Positions 4,320-5,607 of a stretch of 5,607 nt of DNA are shown piece after piece. Each line of letters begins with the position of its first letter. Position 1 is the stretch's first letter. The position numbers and the translations under genes are program-made. The stretch comes from Klenkia sp. (GTDB lineage: Bacteria > Actinomycetota > Actinomycetes > Mycobacteriales > Geodermatophilaceae). The notes beneath the pieces were generated by a model. The model was given only the letters and a program-made list of their open reading frames with translations. It was not told where the DNA came from and made no database searches. The DNA is taken from positions 1-5,607 of the forward strand of contig JAOPVM010000239.1 of the NCBI GenBank assembly GCA_025966215.1, in the 5' to 3' direction.

Positions 4320-5607
4320 TCAGTCTGTCGGACGGTCCTGCTCGTCGGCAGCGGAGAACAGCCCCGTGGTGCCGGCCGCGGGCCGGGTCACCGGCGGGAC
4401 GACGGGGGCGGCGGTCTGCTCGTCGGAGAACCCGGGTGCCGGGATCTCACCCAGCAGCTCGGCCACCTCCGCCTCGATGTCGTCCTCGTCGGGGTCGTAA
4501 CCGGGACCCACGTCGGGGTCGTCGGCCATGCCGTCGCCGGCCAACGCGCCGAGATCGTCCGAGGCGGCGTCCGTGGCCCCGTCCGTGGTGGCCTGCTCGG
4601 CCACGGCCGCCTCGTCCACCGACGCAGGGACGTCGGTGTCCTCGGCGGCGGCGTCCTCCGCGGAGTCGGCCTCGTCCTGCCCGTCGTCGTCGACGAGGTC
4701 GTCGTCCTCGTCCTCGTCGTCGTCCTCGTCGAACTCGATGCCGTCGAAGCGCTCGGCCACGCCGGTCTCGTCGTCGGGGTCGGCGGCGATGATCGCGGCG
4801 AACCACTGGTCGGCCAGTTCGGCGTCCCCCCGGGCGACCAGCAGGTCGGCGTAGGCCGTGGCCAGGCGGAGCTGGCCCAGCTCACCCCGGGACAGCTGCT
4901 CCGGGGTCGGGCGTCCGCCGAGAGCGCCCTCGAGCACGAGGGCGGCCGCGGGCAGCTCGTCCAGGTCCTGCCGGGCGCCGGCCTCGACCAGCTGCAGCTC
5001 GACGGTCTCGTCGGCGTCAACGCCGGCGGCCAGGGCATCGGAGACGATCCGGAGCGCGATCTCGGGTCGGCCGAGGGCCCGCTCGCAGTCGGCCAGGACG
5101 GCGCGGTAGGACTCGTCGCCGCTCATCCGCCGGTAGGCGCGCAGTTCGCGGGCTGCCTCTCCGAAGTCGCTGGCGTGGTAGGCGGCAACGCCGACAGCCT
5201 CACGCACGGCGGCGATCCGGGAGGCCCTGTCCCGTGCGGCGCGCGCGTGCGCCAGTGCGGTCTCCGGGTCCTCGTCGAGCAGGCCACCTGCAGCGACCAG
5301 GTGCTGGCCGACGACGTCTGCGTTGCGCGAGTCCAGACTCCGCAGCGCCTGCTTCACCGAGCCGTCGAGCTGGCGCGGGTCGGCCCACTCGGGGATGGGA
5401 GGCCCGGCCGGGCGACGGTCGGCGAAGCCCCCGTCACCGCCGCGCTCCCCACCGGAGGGACGCCGGTCCTGCCACGCCGGACGGTCCCCCGAGGGACGCC
5501 CACCACGGTCGGGTCGGCCACCACCCTGGGGACGGTCACCAGAAGGACGACGGTCCTGCCACGCCGGACGATCACCGGAAGGACGGCCACCACCCTGGGG
5601 ACGGTCA
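4320..5607 (-). CDS. TPR-like protein with Arg/Gly/Pro repeat and acidic C-terminal part, 5' end beyond window (Rv1691-like position)
   Basis: The minus frame ends at TGA 4322-4320 and is open to the right edge: 428 residues are visible. A GTG at 5357 is the first possible start in the window, but the 83 codons before it continue an organised repeat with coding character and no Shine-Dalgarno precedes that GTG, so the true start is probably outside. Three parts are seen. (1) 5606-5358: modules DRPQGGGRPSG and DRPAWQDRRPSG alternating, likely disordered. (2) About 5357-4785: alpha-helical TPR-like repeats (for example AVGVAAYHASDFGEAARELR; later TAYADLLVARGDAELADQW). (3) About 4780-4320: acidic, disordered, with 15 Asp/Glu in 18 residues at 4736-4683. 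TPR folds usually mediate protein contacts. M. tuberculosis Rv1691, upstream of the HAD gene Rv1692, is also TPR-like, so this is probably its counterpart. No signal peptide or membrane segment is seen in the visible part. Partner and role unknown. Confidence 0.85.
   Translation of the reverse strand, partial: DRPQGGGRPSGDRPAWQDRRPSGDRPQGGGRPDRGGRPSGDRPAWQDRRPSGGERGGDGGFADRRPAGPPIPEWADPRQLDGSVKQALRSLDSRNADVVGQHLVAAGGLLDEDPETALAHARAARDRASRIAAVREAVGVAAYHASDFGEAARELRAYRRMSGDESYRAVLADCERALGRPEIALRIVSDALAAGVDADETVELQLVEAGARQDLDELPAAALVLEGALGGRPTPEQLSRGELGQLRLATAYADLLVARGDAELADQWFAAIIAADPDDETGVAERFDGIEFDEDDDEDEDDDLVDDDGQDEADSAEDAAAEDTDVPASVDEAAVAEQATTDGATDAASDDLGALAGDGMADDPDVGPGYDPDEDDIEAEVAELLGEIPAPGFSDEQTAAPVVPPVTRPAAGTTGLFSAADEQDRPTD
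4683..4736 (-). repeat. Asp/Glu-coding trinucleotide tract
   Basis: Within the TPR gene a run of GAC and GAG codons (GTC and CTC on the plus strand) encodes 15 acidic residues in 18. The trinucleotide unit keeps frame, so copy changes would vary tract length without breaking the gene. Confidence 0.7.
5465..5607. repeat. Direct repeats encoding the Arg/Gly/Pro modules of the TPR protein
   Basis: The 19-mer GGTCCTGCCACGCCGGACG is present at 5465-5483 and again at 5552-5570 (87 bp apart, 29 codons). A second 23-base unit is identical at 5516-5538 and 5585-5607 (69 bp apart, 23 codons). Both distances are multiples of three. The unequal spacing is explained by six extra residues (DRGGRP) in one module. 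The array probably continues past the right edge. Confidence 0.85.

Noticed and set aside
2488..4500. Long plus-strand open frame of 670 codons
   Set aside because: It overlaps the DUF1015, ssb and TPR genes out of frame. Its product is mostly Arg/Gly/Pro/Ala with no recognisable motif, the usual effect of very high GC content.
4528..4854. Plus-strand open frame coding a poly-serine protein
   Set aside because: It is the antisense shadow of the Asp/Glu codon tract in the TPR gene; GTC/CTC repeats read in another frame give serine runs.
5465..5607. CRISPR-like direct repeats at the right edge
   Set aside because: The repeats keep the reading frame, the distances are multiples of three but unequal, and the bases between them encode the same residue modules. 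They are protein-coding repeats.

Overview
This is a very GC-rich chromosomal window from an actinobacterium. The evidence is the base composition, the strong G/C preference at third codon positions, frequent GTG starts, and a gene set that matches the Mycobacterium tuberculosis Rv1691-Rv1694 neighbourhood (recalled from memory, not searched). I see no insertion sequence, tRNA, rRNA, CRISPR array or phage gene. The lineage could be Geodermatophilaceae or a related family, but that is a guess.

Layout from left to right: the 5' part of tlyA (minus, cut by the left edge); a 64-codon protein just upstream of it in the same operon (minus); a 192-bp divergent promoter region with a 23-bp inverted repeat; an SCP2-like lipid-binding-domain protein (plus); a HAD-family sugar/glycerol phosphatase (minus, convergent with the SCP2 gene); a 57-bp divergent promoter region; a DUF1015 protein (plus); a small single-stranded-DNA-binding protein (minus, convergent with DUF1015); and a TPR-like protein with an arginine/glycine/proline repeat at its N-terminal side and a highly acidic C-terminal part (minus, its 5' end cut by the right edge).

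On the minus strand the order is TPR protein, SSB, HAD phosphatase, small protein, TlyA. This is the order of Rv1691, Rv1692, Rv1693 and tlyA with ssb added, and with two plus-strand genes (DUF1015 and SCP2) lying between its members. The genes look like housekeeping functions: rRNA 2'-O-methylation (TlyA), phosphometabolite recycling (HAD), single-strand DNA binding (SSB), plus three families of unclear role. Both convergent junctions are tight (13 and 16 bp between stop codons) and each carries a small hairpin that includes both stop codons.

I did not find a convincing new multi-gene system. The most testable unexplained signals are two DnaA-box-like sites in front of the ssb-like gene, the 23-bp inverted repeat over a possible promoter in the divergent region at 856-1047, a near-ideal leaderless start for the DUF1015 gene, and the modular repeat in the TPR protein.
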